DNA from: Candidatus Poribacteria bacterium | Lineage (GTDB): Bacteria > Poribacteria > WGA-4E > WGA-3G | Reading direction: 5' to 3' | Length of the DNA stretch: 64,000 nucleotides | Assembly: GCA_012267415.1 (NCBI GenBank) | Contig: JAAXGN010000036.1 | Span: forward strand, 62,001 to 126,000 | Shown here: piece after piece, positions 7,043 through 15,347 of the stretch | How the letters are laid out: each line of letters starts with the position of its first letter | Position numbering within the stretch: position 1 is the stretch's first letter | Made by a program: the position numbers and the translations under genes | The notes under the pieces: model-generated | The model's input: the letters and a program-made list of their open reading frames with translations, nothing else | The model's database searches: none | What the model was told of the DNA's origin: nothing

Positions 7043-9028
7043 TTAATCACCAGCACTTGCGGGTACAGGTTCAGGTTGTGCCTGTGGAATCCAGTCAGCT
7101 TCTTCTCCGGGAACACTATATTCATAGGGACCTCGGTGTACTGTTGGGATTTGTGCGAAATTCCCATGGGGTACTGGTGTGGGAGCTTCCCATTCTAATG
7201 TATTTACATGCCACGGATTCTTTTCTGCGACTTTACCTTTATAGATACTCCAGAAGAAGTTGAATACAAGTATGAGTTGGACAGCACCCAGCGTAAATGC
7301 ACTCATGGTGATGAATATATTCATACCCTCAAACATTTGTGTATATTCAGTAGCCATTGGGTTTTCTATACGGCGTCTATGCATCCCCATCCCAAGTATA
7401 TGCATTGGGAAGAAGGTGCAATTGAAAGAGATGAACGTCAACCAGAAGTGTATCTTTGACAACGTATCGTTCATATAGCGTCCGTACATTTTTGGGAACC
7501 AGAAGATTATTCCCCCGAAAATGGCAAACAGACTACCGCCAAAAACGACATAATGGATGTGTGCTACAATAAAGTATGTATCGTGAATAGCGATGTCAAC
7601 AGGTGTATTTGCCATGAAGATTCCGCTGAGTCCGCCAATTACGAACATTGAAACGAATGCGATTGCATGTAGCATCGGTGTCGTGAATCGGATTGAGCCT
7701 CTGAACATCGTACCCAACCAGTTAAATGTCTTGATTGCGGATGGTACGGCGATAAGCATGGTTGTTGTCATGAAGAATGCTCCCATGCCGGGTCGCATAC
7801 CGCTCTGGAACATGTGGTGTCCCCAAACAACCCACCCTAAGAATGCGATCGCGATCATAGCGTAAACCATTGAGCGATATCCGAAGATCGGTTTACGTGA
7901 GAAAACTGGAATCAATTCAGATGCAATACCCATACCGGGTAGGATTAGGATATATACTTCGGGATGACCAAAGAACCAGAAAAGGTGTTGCCAAAGTAGT
8001 GGGTCTCCACCCCCTGAAGGTGTATTTGTAAAGAAAGTCGTCCCTGCAAGTCTATCAAAGATGAGCAGTGCTAATGCGGAAGAGAGTACTGGGAATGCCA
8101 GAAGCAGCAGAATTGCAACTATGAAGAGTGCCCAGATGACTAAAGGCAATCTGAAGAAAGTCATTCCTGGTGCCCGCATGTTGATAATTGTCGTGATATA
8201 GTTAATGGACCCGACCAGTGAGGAGAATCCTTGTATAAGTAGACTAATTGCCCATAGGTTCATCCCCCAATTGACCCCTGTCCAATCGGTATTAGCAGAT
8301 AAGGGTGCGTAACCTGTCCATCCTGCAGCTGCGTGACCTCCTGGTACAAAGAACCCCGCTATCATAATTCCTGCTGCGAGGACAGCAAGCCAGAAGGAGA
8401 GCATGTTGAGAACAGGAAAAGCCATATCCCGTGTACCGATCATCAGTGGTATGAGGAAGTTCCCGAAAGCCCCTACAAGTATTGGTACAACGACAAAAAA
8501 CACCATGATTGTGGCGTGCATGGTAAAAAGCATATTATAGAATGCGGGTGACATAATTCCGAATCCCAGGTTCAATTTTATGTATTCGTACCCATCTGAC
8601 TCCATGATATTGAGCCACATTCTATCAGCCCACGTTCTGGGTTCTGCTTCTCCGGTTTCTAAGTATTCTTTTAAGAATTCATCTGAAGCACCGATAATTG
8701 GAAGGGGTTTTGCTGATCTACTCTCTACATTTTCAAGATTTGCTGCCATATCTTCGGTTACATCAGGATATGCGAGTTGCCATCTAAATAGCATCGCTAA
8801 TCCGCCGCCAAGGAACAGCATGAGCAGTCCGTATATGAGGAACTGTTTACCGATCATCTTGTGATCGAGAGAGAAGATATATTTTCGGAAGAATCCTTCA
8901 TGATGATGATCATGGGTGTCGTGACTATTCCCATGTTGTTCATCTGACTGTTGTAATGCGTCACCATTTTCTTGGTCAGTCTCTTGATTCTCATCATGTT
9001 GATGTGTTAAGTTTTCGTTTTCTTGCAT
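7043..9028 (-). CDS. coxA: Cytochrome c oxidase subunit I
   Basis: The catalytic subunit carries haem a, the haem a3-CuB centre and the proton channels. The 661-residue protein has the haem a ligand in FTMHATIMVFF (His171), the CuB/cross-linked tyrosine motif FFGHPEVYILILPGMG (the Glu and Tyr of A1-type enzymes), CuB histidines WGHHMF, and the a3 ligands HDTYFIVAHIHYVVFGG. Unusual points are an acidic, His-rich N-terminal extension of about 45 residues and an insert of about 65 residues between the first and second core helices (about 90-155). Genes for subunit II and ctaA flank it. Confidence 0.97.
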   Translation of the reverse strand: MQENENLTHQHDENQETDQENGDALQQSDEQHGNSHDTHDHHHEGFFRKYIFSLDHKMIGKQFLIYGLLMLFLGGGLAMLFRWQLAYPDVTEDMAANLENVESRSAKPLPIIGASDEFLKEYLETGEAEPRTWADRMWLNIMESDGYEYIKLNLGFGIMSPAFYNMLFTMHATIMVFFVVVPILVGAFGNFLIPLMIGTRDMAFPVLNMLSFWLAVLAAGIMIAGFFVPGGHAAAGWTGYAPLSANTDWTGVNWGMNLWAISLLIQGFSSLVGSINYITTIINMRAPGMTFFRLPLVIWALFIVAILLLLAFPVLSSALALLIFDRLAGTTFFTNTPSGGGDPLLWQHLFWFFGHPEVYILILPGMGIASELIPVFSRKPIFGYRSMVYAMIAIAFLGWVVWGHHMFQSGMRPGMGAFFMTTTMLIAVPSAIKTFNWLGTMFRGSIRFTTPMLHAIAFVSMFVIGGLSGIFMANTPVDIAIHDTYFIVAHIHYVVFGGSLFAIFGGIIFWFPKMYGRYMNDTLSKIHFWLTFISFNCTFFPMHILGMGMHRRRIENPMATEYTQMFEGMNIFITMSAFTLGAVQLILVFNFFWSIYKGKVAEKNPWHVNTLEWEAPTPVPHGNFAQIPTVHRGPYEYSVPGEEADWIPQAQPEPVPASAGD

Positions 9029-9076
9029 ATTTATAAACTCCTTTTAAGATTACGGGTCAATGCAACCGTTAATCTT

Positions 9077-9841
9077 CTATTCCTGAGGTGGCCAATTCTC
9101 CGCAACCCAAGAGTCGTAATCTTCTTGTGTGAGTACATTGAGATATCCGATCATTGTTGCGTGTCCAAATCCGCATAGTTCAGCACACGGTATCTCATAC
9201 CTGCGTTTCACTTCAGGTTCAGTTTCATCAGGTTCAGTTTCATCAGGTTCAGTTTCATCAGGTTCAGTTTCATCAGGTTTCTTAGTTATTAACTTTGTTA
9301 ACTTTGTAGAATCAATTCTAAACTTTGTAAAATCAATTATTCTGTTAGGTAATGCGTCCTGTTTCAATCTTAACTCTGGAACGAAAAAACTGTGTATGAC
9401 ATCTTTCGAAGTTAATAAGATCTGTATAACTTTATCTTCTGGCACATACATCTCATTTTCAAATTCAAGATCATCCTCTGTGCCGATTTTGTTATCGGGT
9501 CCGGGATAGATAAAGTACCAGTTGAACTGTTCTCCGCGAACTAGAACGGTATAATCGGGATTCTCTGCAGGTGATTTTAGTTTATTCCACTGTGGAAAAC
9601 TGAGCATTGCAAGTCCAAAAACTATCACCGTTGTTGCCGTTGTCCAGATTATTTCAAGTTTCGTACTGCCTTCAATATATTCTGCCTTATGTCCTTCTCG
9701 GTGGCGGTACTTTATTAGAAACAGGATTAGTGTAGCCATTACCAATATAAATACTACTACAGTAATCCAATAGATGAGTGCAAAAAGCGTATCCACATCT
9801 TTTGCATACGTTGATATATTTTCAGTATACCATCCAAGCAT
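9077..9841 (-). CDS. coxB: Cytochrome c oxidase subunit II with CuA site
   Basis: Subunit II accepts electrons from a cytochrome c or cupredoxin through CuA. Two membrane helices (about 20-44 and 62-82) precede a cupredoxin domain. CuA ligands are complete: His150 in DVIHSFFVPELRLKQD and Cys219, Glu221, Cys223, His227, Met230 in CAELCGFGHATM. There is no C-terminal haem c domain. Two inserts are odd: a GPDNKIGTEDDLE loop near 114-127 and a four-fold DETEP repeat at 190-209 just before the CuA loop, encoded by perfect 15-bp tandem repeats. Confidence 0.96.
   Translation of the reverse strand: MLGWYTENISTYAKDVDTLFALIYWITVVVFILVMATLILFLIKYRHREGHKAEYIEGSTKLEIIWTTATTVIVFGLAMLSFPQWNKLKSPAENPDYTVLVRGEQFNWYFIYPGPDNKIGTEDDLEFENEMYVPEDKVIQILLTSKDVIHSFFVPELRLKQDALPNRIIDFTKFRIDSTKLTKLITKKPDETEPDETEPDETEPDETEPEVKRRYEIPCAELCGFGHATMIGYLNVLTQEDYDSWVAENWPPQE
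9213..9272. repeat. 15-bp perfect tandem repeat, 4 copies, inside coxB
   Basis: Four identical copies of tcaggttcagtttca run head to tail, with partial copies on both sides. The length keeps the coding frame and gives DETEP repeats in subunit II. Perfect identity implies recent expansion by slippage and likely length variation between strains. Confidence 0.9.
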
Positions 9842-9919
9842 TAAATTCTCCTAAATATGTATCCTGTTGTAAGTTGTATAAGAACTTCAATTATGCACAC
9901 TAAAACTGTTTTGTTTATT

Positions 9920-10702
9920 CTAAATTTGTTGCGTAGAAGCTGTTAGTACTGCTCCTGTGTATGTCAATAGAGAAAAAACACTGCACACTAAGATAGAAAT
10001 CATCAGTGTCGGTAGTTCAGTAAACGTTATGTGCGAATCTAAGTAGAGGCTGTGTCGAAAAGCAGCGAGTCCGTATGTTATAGGATTCAGGTTCATCACC
10101 CATGCTAACCAACTTGGTGTCCCGGCAAGTGGGAAAATCGCTCCCGATAAAAGCCAAATTGGCATCAGAATAAGACTCATAATTGCATGAAACCCTTGTG
10201 TTGAGTCCATTCTCCAAGCAATCAGCAACCCGAGATTAGTCAAACTAAATGCAATCAGAATCATTACACCAATTGTTGTTAGTATCGAAATTAGACCAAC
10301 CTTGATTCCGATAATAGGTGCTATACCTAATAATAGAACACCTTGAATGAGTGCTAACGTAATTCCTCCTAATGTTTGTCCGAGTACGATACTCCATCTC
10401 GGTACTGGTGCTACAAGCACATTCTGTAAAAAACCTTCTCGTCGTTCATTCACTACTGAGATTGTAGCAAATATAGCCGTAAATAGCAATACTAAAACAA
10501 CTATTCCGGGGTAGAAATACTCGGTGTATACTTGTTCATTAGATGTACCAGTCGGTTTAAATGATGCGTTTAGTCCACTTCCTATGAGTATCCAAAATAT
10601 GAGTGGTTGTGCAATTGCGCTAAGGAGTCTACTCCTTTGGCGAACAAATCTGATGATCTCTCGCCACCATATTGTTCTGATTGGTAGCCAAACACTTAAC
10701 AT
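9920..10702 (-). CDS. ABC-2 type transporter permease
   Basis: The 260-residue protein has six predicted helices and ABC-2 family features (NERREGFLQNVLVAPVPRW in the first cytoplasmic loop; SGAIFPLAG and NPITYGLAAFRHSLY near the end). It has a good AAGGA ribosome site and lies 9 nt after the ATPase gene. Position between the bc/cytochrome genes and the oxidase genes suggests a role in export linked to respiratory assembly, for example of a haem or copper-related substrate; the substrate cannot be read from the sequence. Confidence 0.88.
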   Translation of the reverse strand: MLSVWLPIRTIWWREIIRFVRQRSRLLSAIAQPLIFWILIGSGLNASFKPTGTSNEQVYTEYFYPGIVVLVLLFTAIFATISVVNERREGFLQNVLVAPVPRWSIVLGQTLGGITLALIQGVLLLGIAPIIGIKVGLISILTTIGVMILIAFSLTNLGLLIAWRMDSTQGFHAIMSLILMPIWLLSGAIFPLAGTPSWLAWVMNLNPITYGLAAFRHSLYLDSHITFTELPTLMISILVCSVFSLLTYTGAVLTASTQQI

Positions 10703-10711
10703 GGGCTGTCC

Positions 10712-11635
10712 TTAATCAAAAGCATTACCTGTCATTTTGATGAACACGTCTGCTAATGTCGGTTTCCCAAAACGAGCAGCTTTTATCTTATTCGGATATG
10801 CTGCAACAACATCTCTTACGAACTCATGTGCATTAGCAGTTTCAATCCGTAGGCTATTATCTGCTGAAACTACCTTTACATCAAATTTATCTTGAATTTC
10901 CTTAGTAAATGTCTGACACGCCTCGCTTTCGATTATTACAACATCTCCACTAATTTCTGATTTGAGCTGATCGGGTGTACCGATGGCAACTAACCTACCT
11001 TTATCTAATATACCGACACGGTTACACCCTTCAGCTTCGTCTAATAGATGTGTTGTCAGAAGTATTGGTATGTTCTCCTCTGTAGCAAGTTCTTTAAGGT
11101 GCTGACTCAGTTGGATTCTTACACCGATATCTAATCCACTACTCGGTTCATCAAGAATCAATACTTTGGGTTTATGGAGTAGTGCTTTTGCAAGATCGAC
11201 TCGTCTTTTTAATCCTCCAGATAATTCTTCAACTATGTCGTTTTTTCTATCTGCAATATCAAACCTATCAAGCAGTTCAACAATTCTGTTGTTTAGGTTC
11301 TTACTGTTTATTCCGTATAGATGACCTTGATGTCGCAGGTTTTCATTTACAGTCAGTTTTGTATCCAATCCTGGGTTTTGAAAGACAACGCCAATTAACT
11401 TCCGAACTGCTTTTTTTTGTGTGTTCAAGTCAAAACCGAGGATTTTGACATTCCCCGATGTAGATGAGATGCGTGTAGAAAGAATCTTGAATAACGTTGT
11501 CTTACCGCTGCCGTTTGGACCGAGAAGACAAAACACCTCACCAGAAGCAACATTGAAACTGATATTGTCTAACGCACATCTCGTGTCGTAGTTGTGCGTT
11601 AGACAATCAACGACAATCCGTTTATGTTCCCCCAT
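10712..11635 (-). CDS. ABC transporter ATP-binding protein (ABC-2 / daunorubicin-resistance-like)
   Basis: The 307-residue ATPase has Walker A GPNGSGKTT, signature ELSGGLKRRVDLAKALL, Walker B VLILDEPSSGLD and the switch histidine in LLTTHLLDEAE. The C-terminal 90 residues form the small extra domain common in drug/ABC-2 exporters. The start ATG is 2 nt from the end of the upstream cupredoxin gene, implying coupling. It pairs with the permease at 9920-10702. Confidence 0.95.
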   Translation of the reverse strand: MGEHKRIVVDCLTHNYDTRCALDNISFNVASGEVFCLLGPNGSGKTTLFKILSTRISSTSGNVKILGFDLNTQKKAVRKLIGVVFQNPGLDTKLTVNENLRHQGHLYGINSKNLNNRIVELLDRFDIADRKNDIVEELSGGLKRRVDLAKALLHKPKVLILDEPSSGLDIGVRIQLSQHLKELATEENIPILLTTHLLDEAEGCNRVGILDKGRLVAIGTPDQLKSEISGDVVIIESEACQTFTKEIQDKFDVKVVSADNSLRIETANAHEFVRDVVAAYPNKIKAARFGKPTLADVFIKMTGNAFD

Positions 11636-11636
11636 G

Positions 11637-12416
11637 TTACTTCTTCATCTTTAGCGTGAAATCCTGTTTGACTTCACCACCAGCAGTAACTTCTACTGTG
11701 ACGGGTTCTTTGTTGTTATTGCCAAGTGTTTCGTGCCAATACCCTAACTTATATGTACCAGCGGGAACATTCTCAAGTGAGAATTCGCCCTTTTCGTTTG
11801 TAACAGCAAAGTAAGGATGTGGGACATAAGCGACCCATGCTCTCATCCATCCGTGTATATCGCATTTGACTTCAAACGGTCCCTGTGGTTTAGTCATAGC
11901 ATTTATCCTTATTCGCTTGATCCTTCCTGGCTGCTGTTTGTTGATATTAACATCAGCGATATTGACATTATGCGTAACATTGTCGTTATTTAGCATTGTT
12001 AGACGCACTTTGACAGGTACGATCTGGACATGCGGCGTGAATTTACAATCCTTTTGGTCGATTTCTGGCTTCTTTGCTTTTGTGTCGAAATCTTTACCTT
12101 GTGTAATATCCATCAGATAGACGATTGTGTTCTTTAGTGCGTTATCTTCACCAACGACGAGAGCTTCGTCAAATTTGTCTGTCTTACCACATGTTGCTTG
12201 GTCTTTTGTTATATCCAGTTTTTTCATTTCTGGTGCTTCGCCATCAAATTTTACAATGCCGCTTATTTTTCCACCGTTGCTTACAGTTTTTGTTTTGTAT
12301 GCTTTAGGGAAAACGAGGACATTTTTTTCTTCTTCTTCGTGGTTATCTGCAGAAACAAAAAGTGCTAAACCACATGCAAGAATGAGTGTGAGGGTTAGAA
12401 ACATTTTAGTTTTCAT
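11637..12416 (-). CDS. Exported cupredoxin-like protein with carboxypeptidase-regulatory-like tail
   Basis: There is a signal peptide (about 1-23) followed by an acidic linker. The core resembles the cupredoxin-like proteins annotated near methylamine/methanol oxidation genes: CKFTPHVQIVPV, VTHNVNI and CDIHGWMRAWVAYVPHPYF supply His/Cys residues for a possible type I copper site. The last 60 residues (GEFSLENVPAGTYKLGYWHE) form a beta-sandwich like carboxypeptidase regulatory domains. A similar gene lies at 18813-19592. It could carry electrons from the cytochromes to CuA; this is inference. It has a strong AGGAG site. Confidence 0.8.
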   Translation of the reverse strand: MKTKMFLTLTLILACGLALFVSADNHEEEEKNVLVFPKAYKTKTVSNGGKISGIVKFDGEAPEMKKLDITKDQATCGKTDKFDEALVVGEDNALKNTIVYLMDITQGKDFDTKAKKPEIDQKDCKFTPHVQIVPVKVRLTMLNNDNVTHNVNIADVNINKQQPGRIKRIRINAMTKPQGPFEVKCDIHGWMRAWVAYVPHPYFAVTNEKGEFSLENVPAGTYKLGYWHETLGNNNKEPVTVEVTAGGEVKQDFTLKMKK

Positions 12417-12491
12417 TTTTATTCTCCTAATTTATGCAAATTTCAGATTTAATTGCAATTTCTATACAATCTCAATTTAGTACGTTGACCA

Positions 12492-12593
12492 GTAGGTGCG
12501 ATATCCTTATCGCACTGGATATGTCCCAGCCAGTTTCTTTCATCAGAGGTCTTCGCATAGGAACCGGTGCGATAAGGATATCGCACCTACCGG
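12492..12593. repeat. Inverted pair of GTAG-foot hairpins, GGTGCGATATCC type
   Basis: A plus-strand copy at 12492-12515 (GTAGGTGCGATATCC...) faces a minus-strand copy at 12566-12590 (ends in CACCTAC), about 50 nt apart. This inverted pair is the arrangement of a BIME. Single copies of the same stem recur at 40516-40540 and 57189-57213. Confidence 0.85.
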
Positions 12594-12639
12594 CCTGGGT
12601 AAATCAGAATTACATGACTATTAATTCAATCTTCATGAG

Positions 12640-12684
12640 TGTGTCTGCTACTATTAAGAACGGCACACGGCGTGTGCCTGCTAC
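12640..12684 (-). repeat. GTAG-foot hairpin, GGCACACGGCGTGTGCC type
   Basis: A perfect palindrome GGCACACG-G-CGTGTGCC (12662-12678) is followed by TGCTAC, that is GTAGCA on the minus strand. A partial copy of the spacer (ctgctactattaagaac) sits just left. It lies 10 nt after the stop of the cytochrome gene at 12694 and could act as a transcript-end hairpin. The stem recurs in tandem at 24461-24542. Confidence 0.75.
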
Positions 12685-12693
12685 TATTAAAAC

Positions 12694-14415
12694 CTATGTA
12701 TTCCTTCGTTGGACAACCTTTCTTAATCCGACCAATAGACCGAATGAAAGGAGCGCGACCAACGGAGGATAGATGAACCTCCTTGTTGAAGGTAAAGGTT
12801 CCAATACAAATGAATACCAACTTGAGATTACGCGTTTTGTATCTATATCTCCATTGCCACCATCCCATACAGAAAATGCTATTGGAACAAATGTTGCAAC
12901 ATCAAGTTGTAAGTCTTTCTTGTCATCCGTCTTTAGTGCCCGTTTTACCCACAAAGTATACCTTCCATCCGTATAATTACTTTCAACAGCAAAATTACCT
13001 TGCGCTTCTTGCTCTTCAGCGTTGTTTATACCTTTTGCGGTGAGTTCTGTCAACGTATCGGGCGCAGACGCTTTCCACTGCCACAGATAAACAGCCTTTT
13101 TACCTCCCCATAGGAAGTAGGGTTTTGGGTCTGTCGGTCCTTTACGCGGTTTTACGGGGAACTGGATTGCGATTGCATCCTGATATGTTTTACCGGTTTC
13201 TTCATTCTCCTCTTCAGAGGTATTATGTGTCTTGTCATCCCACGAGAATAGGAAGGCTACTTCAGTGTCGTTGTAAAAGGATTTGACGTTAACAGCGTCA
13301 ATAGATGGATTGAACTGTCTCGGTTCAACTACTATTTGTCCAATAAGTGGATAATAACTATAGTCGAGTGTATTCCACGTTTCACCTGTTAATGCCGGCA
13401 ATTCTCCTTGTAAGTATTGAGACCGTAGCACGTGTTTTCCGATTGCGAAATCTGGTCGTTTTTCTGGTGAAAGGGATTTTACATAGTTTGCGAGATGCCA
13501 ACTTTTTTCGTATACGACCTTCATGGCATCATCATATATTTTAAGTGTTTCAGGTGTCATTTCCAATCCCTCAGCCCAATCAAGTGCAGCGGTAACAGCA
13601 GTATCATATATCTCAAAATATTGTGCGGCAAGTTCTTCCTCTTCAGTTGTTAATTCCTCTCCGTCTTCCCCTTTTTTCTCCAGTGCAGCATACTGTTCTG
13701 ACTGTTCTGCAGTAAGACCAAAATGGTAAAATGTGTCGCCTTGGAATGCCGGCATTGGCGATCCTGCTATGCCACCGATGAACCTTTTGAAGATGTCTTC
13801 TGGTTCTGATCCGCCGCGGAAATTCCAATTCTCCGTAAGGTTTGCGGGCCAAGTTTTGAAATCCCACGCATCAACGAGTGTGGGTGCTGATGTACCATCC
13901 CCTCTTCCAAGTTTACCGTGGCATTCAACGCATCCGAGTTCTACATAGAGTCCTTTTCCGATCTCTACACTTTCTTGGGAGTATGGGATTTTGTCAGCTA
14001 AACTGATTTCGCGTGGTGGATTTTCGTTTTCCTGAAATCCGCTATAGAATGTCTTAATATATTTGACCACTTCCTCACGTTCCTTAACATCAAGTGATGT
14101 TTCCCACTCTGGCATTGAAGTACCGGGCATGCCGACAGTAATAATATCAAATAGGTCTTTATCCGTTGGGAGTTGCCCACTTTCAGTTGATCGGATTTTG
14201 TATAGTCCGCGAGTGAAATCTCTGGGTCTTGGTAATAGATTTTCGGCTGCACTCCCGTCGCCGCGACCTTCAAGTCCGTGGCAATGTGCACAACTTTTAT
14301 CGTAGATCTGTTTCCCGATTAGGGACCCCTCTGGCGTTTCTTGAGCATAAGAAAGATTTGAGACTACACAAGCAAGAATTAAGAGAGAAGTAAACGTTAG
14401 CATTGTAATTCGCAT
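12694..14415 (-). CDS. Membrane-anchored diheme cytochrome c fused to an ethylbenzene-dehydrogenase-like heme b domain
   Basis: A signal peptide (1-24) is followed by two cytochrome c domains with CAHCH (42-46) and CVECH (about 161-165), with candidate Met ligands in GTSMPEWE and GSPMPAFQ. Residues about 330-545 resemble the EB_dh/DMSO-reductase-gamma fold that binds one haem b (NPSIDAVNVKSFYNDTEVAF; YQDAIAIQFP; RVISSWYSFVLEP). A C-terminal helix (about 548-567) anchors it. In known enzymes this domain is the electron-accepting subunit of molybdenum dehydrogenases, but no molybdopterin subunit is encoded here. It probably works with the neighbouring cytochromes. Confidence 0.85.
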   Translation of the reverse strand: MRITMLTFTSLLILACVVSNLSYAQETPEGSLIGKQIYDKSCAHCHGLEGRGDGSAAENLLPRPRDFTRGLYKIRSTESGQLPTDKDLFDIITVGMPGTSMPEWETSLDVKEREEVVKYIKTFYSGFQENENPPREISLADKIPYSQESVEIGKGLYVELGCVECHGKLGRGDGTSAPTLVDAWDFKTWPANLTENWNFRGGSEPEDIFKRFIGGIAGSPMPAFQGDTFYHFGLTAEQSEQYAALEKKGEDGEELTTEEEELAAQYFEIYDTAVTAALDWAEGLEMTPETLKIYDDAMKVVYEKSWHLANYVKSLSPEKRPDFAIGKHVLRSQYLQGELPALTGETWNTLDYSYYPLIGQIVVEPRQFNPSIDAVNVKSFYNDTEVAFLFSWDDKTHNTSEEENEETGKTYQDAIAIQFPVKPRKGPTDPKPYFLWGGKKAVYLWQWKASAPDTLTELTAKGINNAEEQEAQGNFAVESNYTDGRYTLWVKRALKTDDKKDLQLDVATFVPIAFSVWDGGNGDIDTKRVISSWYSFVLEPLPSTRRFIYPPLVALLSFGLLVGLRKVVQRRNT

Positions 14416-14417
14416 GC

Positions 14418-15194
14418 TTAATGTCCCTCCCCGAAAGTTCTGTATGTATAACCGGTATATTCAGACAGGAATATGATAACGTCCCAAATTTCTTCCTGTG
14501 TGAGGAAATCTTCCCAAATAGGCATTGCAGTATTCCATGGTGTTCCTGCGGGTGGTAATCCTGGACCTCCTTTGCTGATTCTCCAGAAGAAGAAAGATTC
14601 TTGGTAATTGGGAATTATACCAGGGTCTTGGAAGTTTGCAGGTAGAGGATTAAGTGCTGCGGCGAAATGTCCCTTTCCATCCAGATGGTCGCCGTGACAA
14701 TAGAAGCAGTTCTGGTAATAGACACGCCGTCCATTATCTACGTGTTCCTTGAACAATTCAGGATCGTCCTTTTCGTAATGACGATATGGGTTTTGTGCAT
14801 CTTGCATTGTATCAATAACTATGTCTTTGTAGGTCAATTCCAACGGGGGTTTTGGATGTGCTTGACGTGGATCTCCAAGAGGACTAGCTTTCTGAGCAAT
14901 ATGTGTATAAGAAAATCCGCACATAAGCAGAGGAATCAGAATAACCAAAACAAGTCTACGGGTACGCTTACTGTCGTCAACAAGGGTCTCATGAACTGGT
15001 CGTAAAAACTCGGTGAACCTTGAGTCTTCAACGGAGACATGCACCAGTATTGCTATGAGAATTAACCCCATATACATTGCGATAACACTATTGGGTATCG
15101 GTGCAGAGATAATTCCTCCCATGACAAACCGGAGAAATATCCAGGATACTATGAAAATCGTGAGACAGATTGTGAAAAGCGATGTTTTTTTCAA
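14418..15194 (-). CDS. Membrane-bound monoheme cytochrome c
   Basis: The 258-residue protein has three N-terminal helices (about 5-27, 34-54, 81-100) and a periplasmic cytochrome c domain with CFYCH (163-167) and a candidate Met ligand in NTAMPIWEDF. The gene ends 3 nt before the start of the next cytochrome gene, so the two are co-translated. Such membrane c-type cytochromes accompany bc or alternative complexes in several phyla. The redox partner cannot be read directly. Confidence 0.85.
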   Translation of the reverse strand: MKKTSLFTICLTIFIVSWIFLRFVMGGIISAPIPNSVIAMYMGLILIAILVHVSVEDSRFTEFLRPVHETLVDDSKRTRRLVLVILIPLLMCGFSYTHIAQKASPLGDPRQAHPKPPLELTYKDIVIDTMQDAQNPYRHYEKDDPELFKEHVDNGRRVYYQNCFYCHGDHLDGKGHFAAALNPLPANFQDPGIIPNYQESFFFWRISKGGPGLPPAGTPWNTAMPIWEDFLTQEEIWDVIIFLSEYTGYTYRTFGEGH

Positions 15195-15218
15195 GGTTTA
15201 TCCTCTATTTTAAGGGAC

Positions 15219-15345
15219 TTCAGAATTAATGATACACGCTACAGCGGGCGAGGAAACCTCGCCCCTACGCAGGATGATCTTCGTCATCGGTGTATGGGGC
15301 GAAATGTCTCATTAATTATTGACTTTACTATATGTATATCCGACA
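15219..15345. repeat. MITE-like element of about 120 bp, copy 1
   Basis: The left end has aattaatgatacac and the right end gtctcattaatt, imperfect inverted ends. A GTAG-foot hairpin GGGCGAGG...CCTCGCCC lies inside at 15245-15268. Copies occur at about 20064, 39447 and 50721, and the shared middle includes cttcgtcatcg. Confidence 0.75.
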
Positions 15346-15347
15346 TA

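Noticed and set aside
9129..9509. Plus-strand frame rich in SGSVS repeats
   Set aside because: It is the antisense of the DETEP repeat in coxB.
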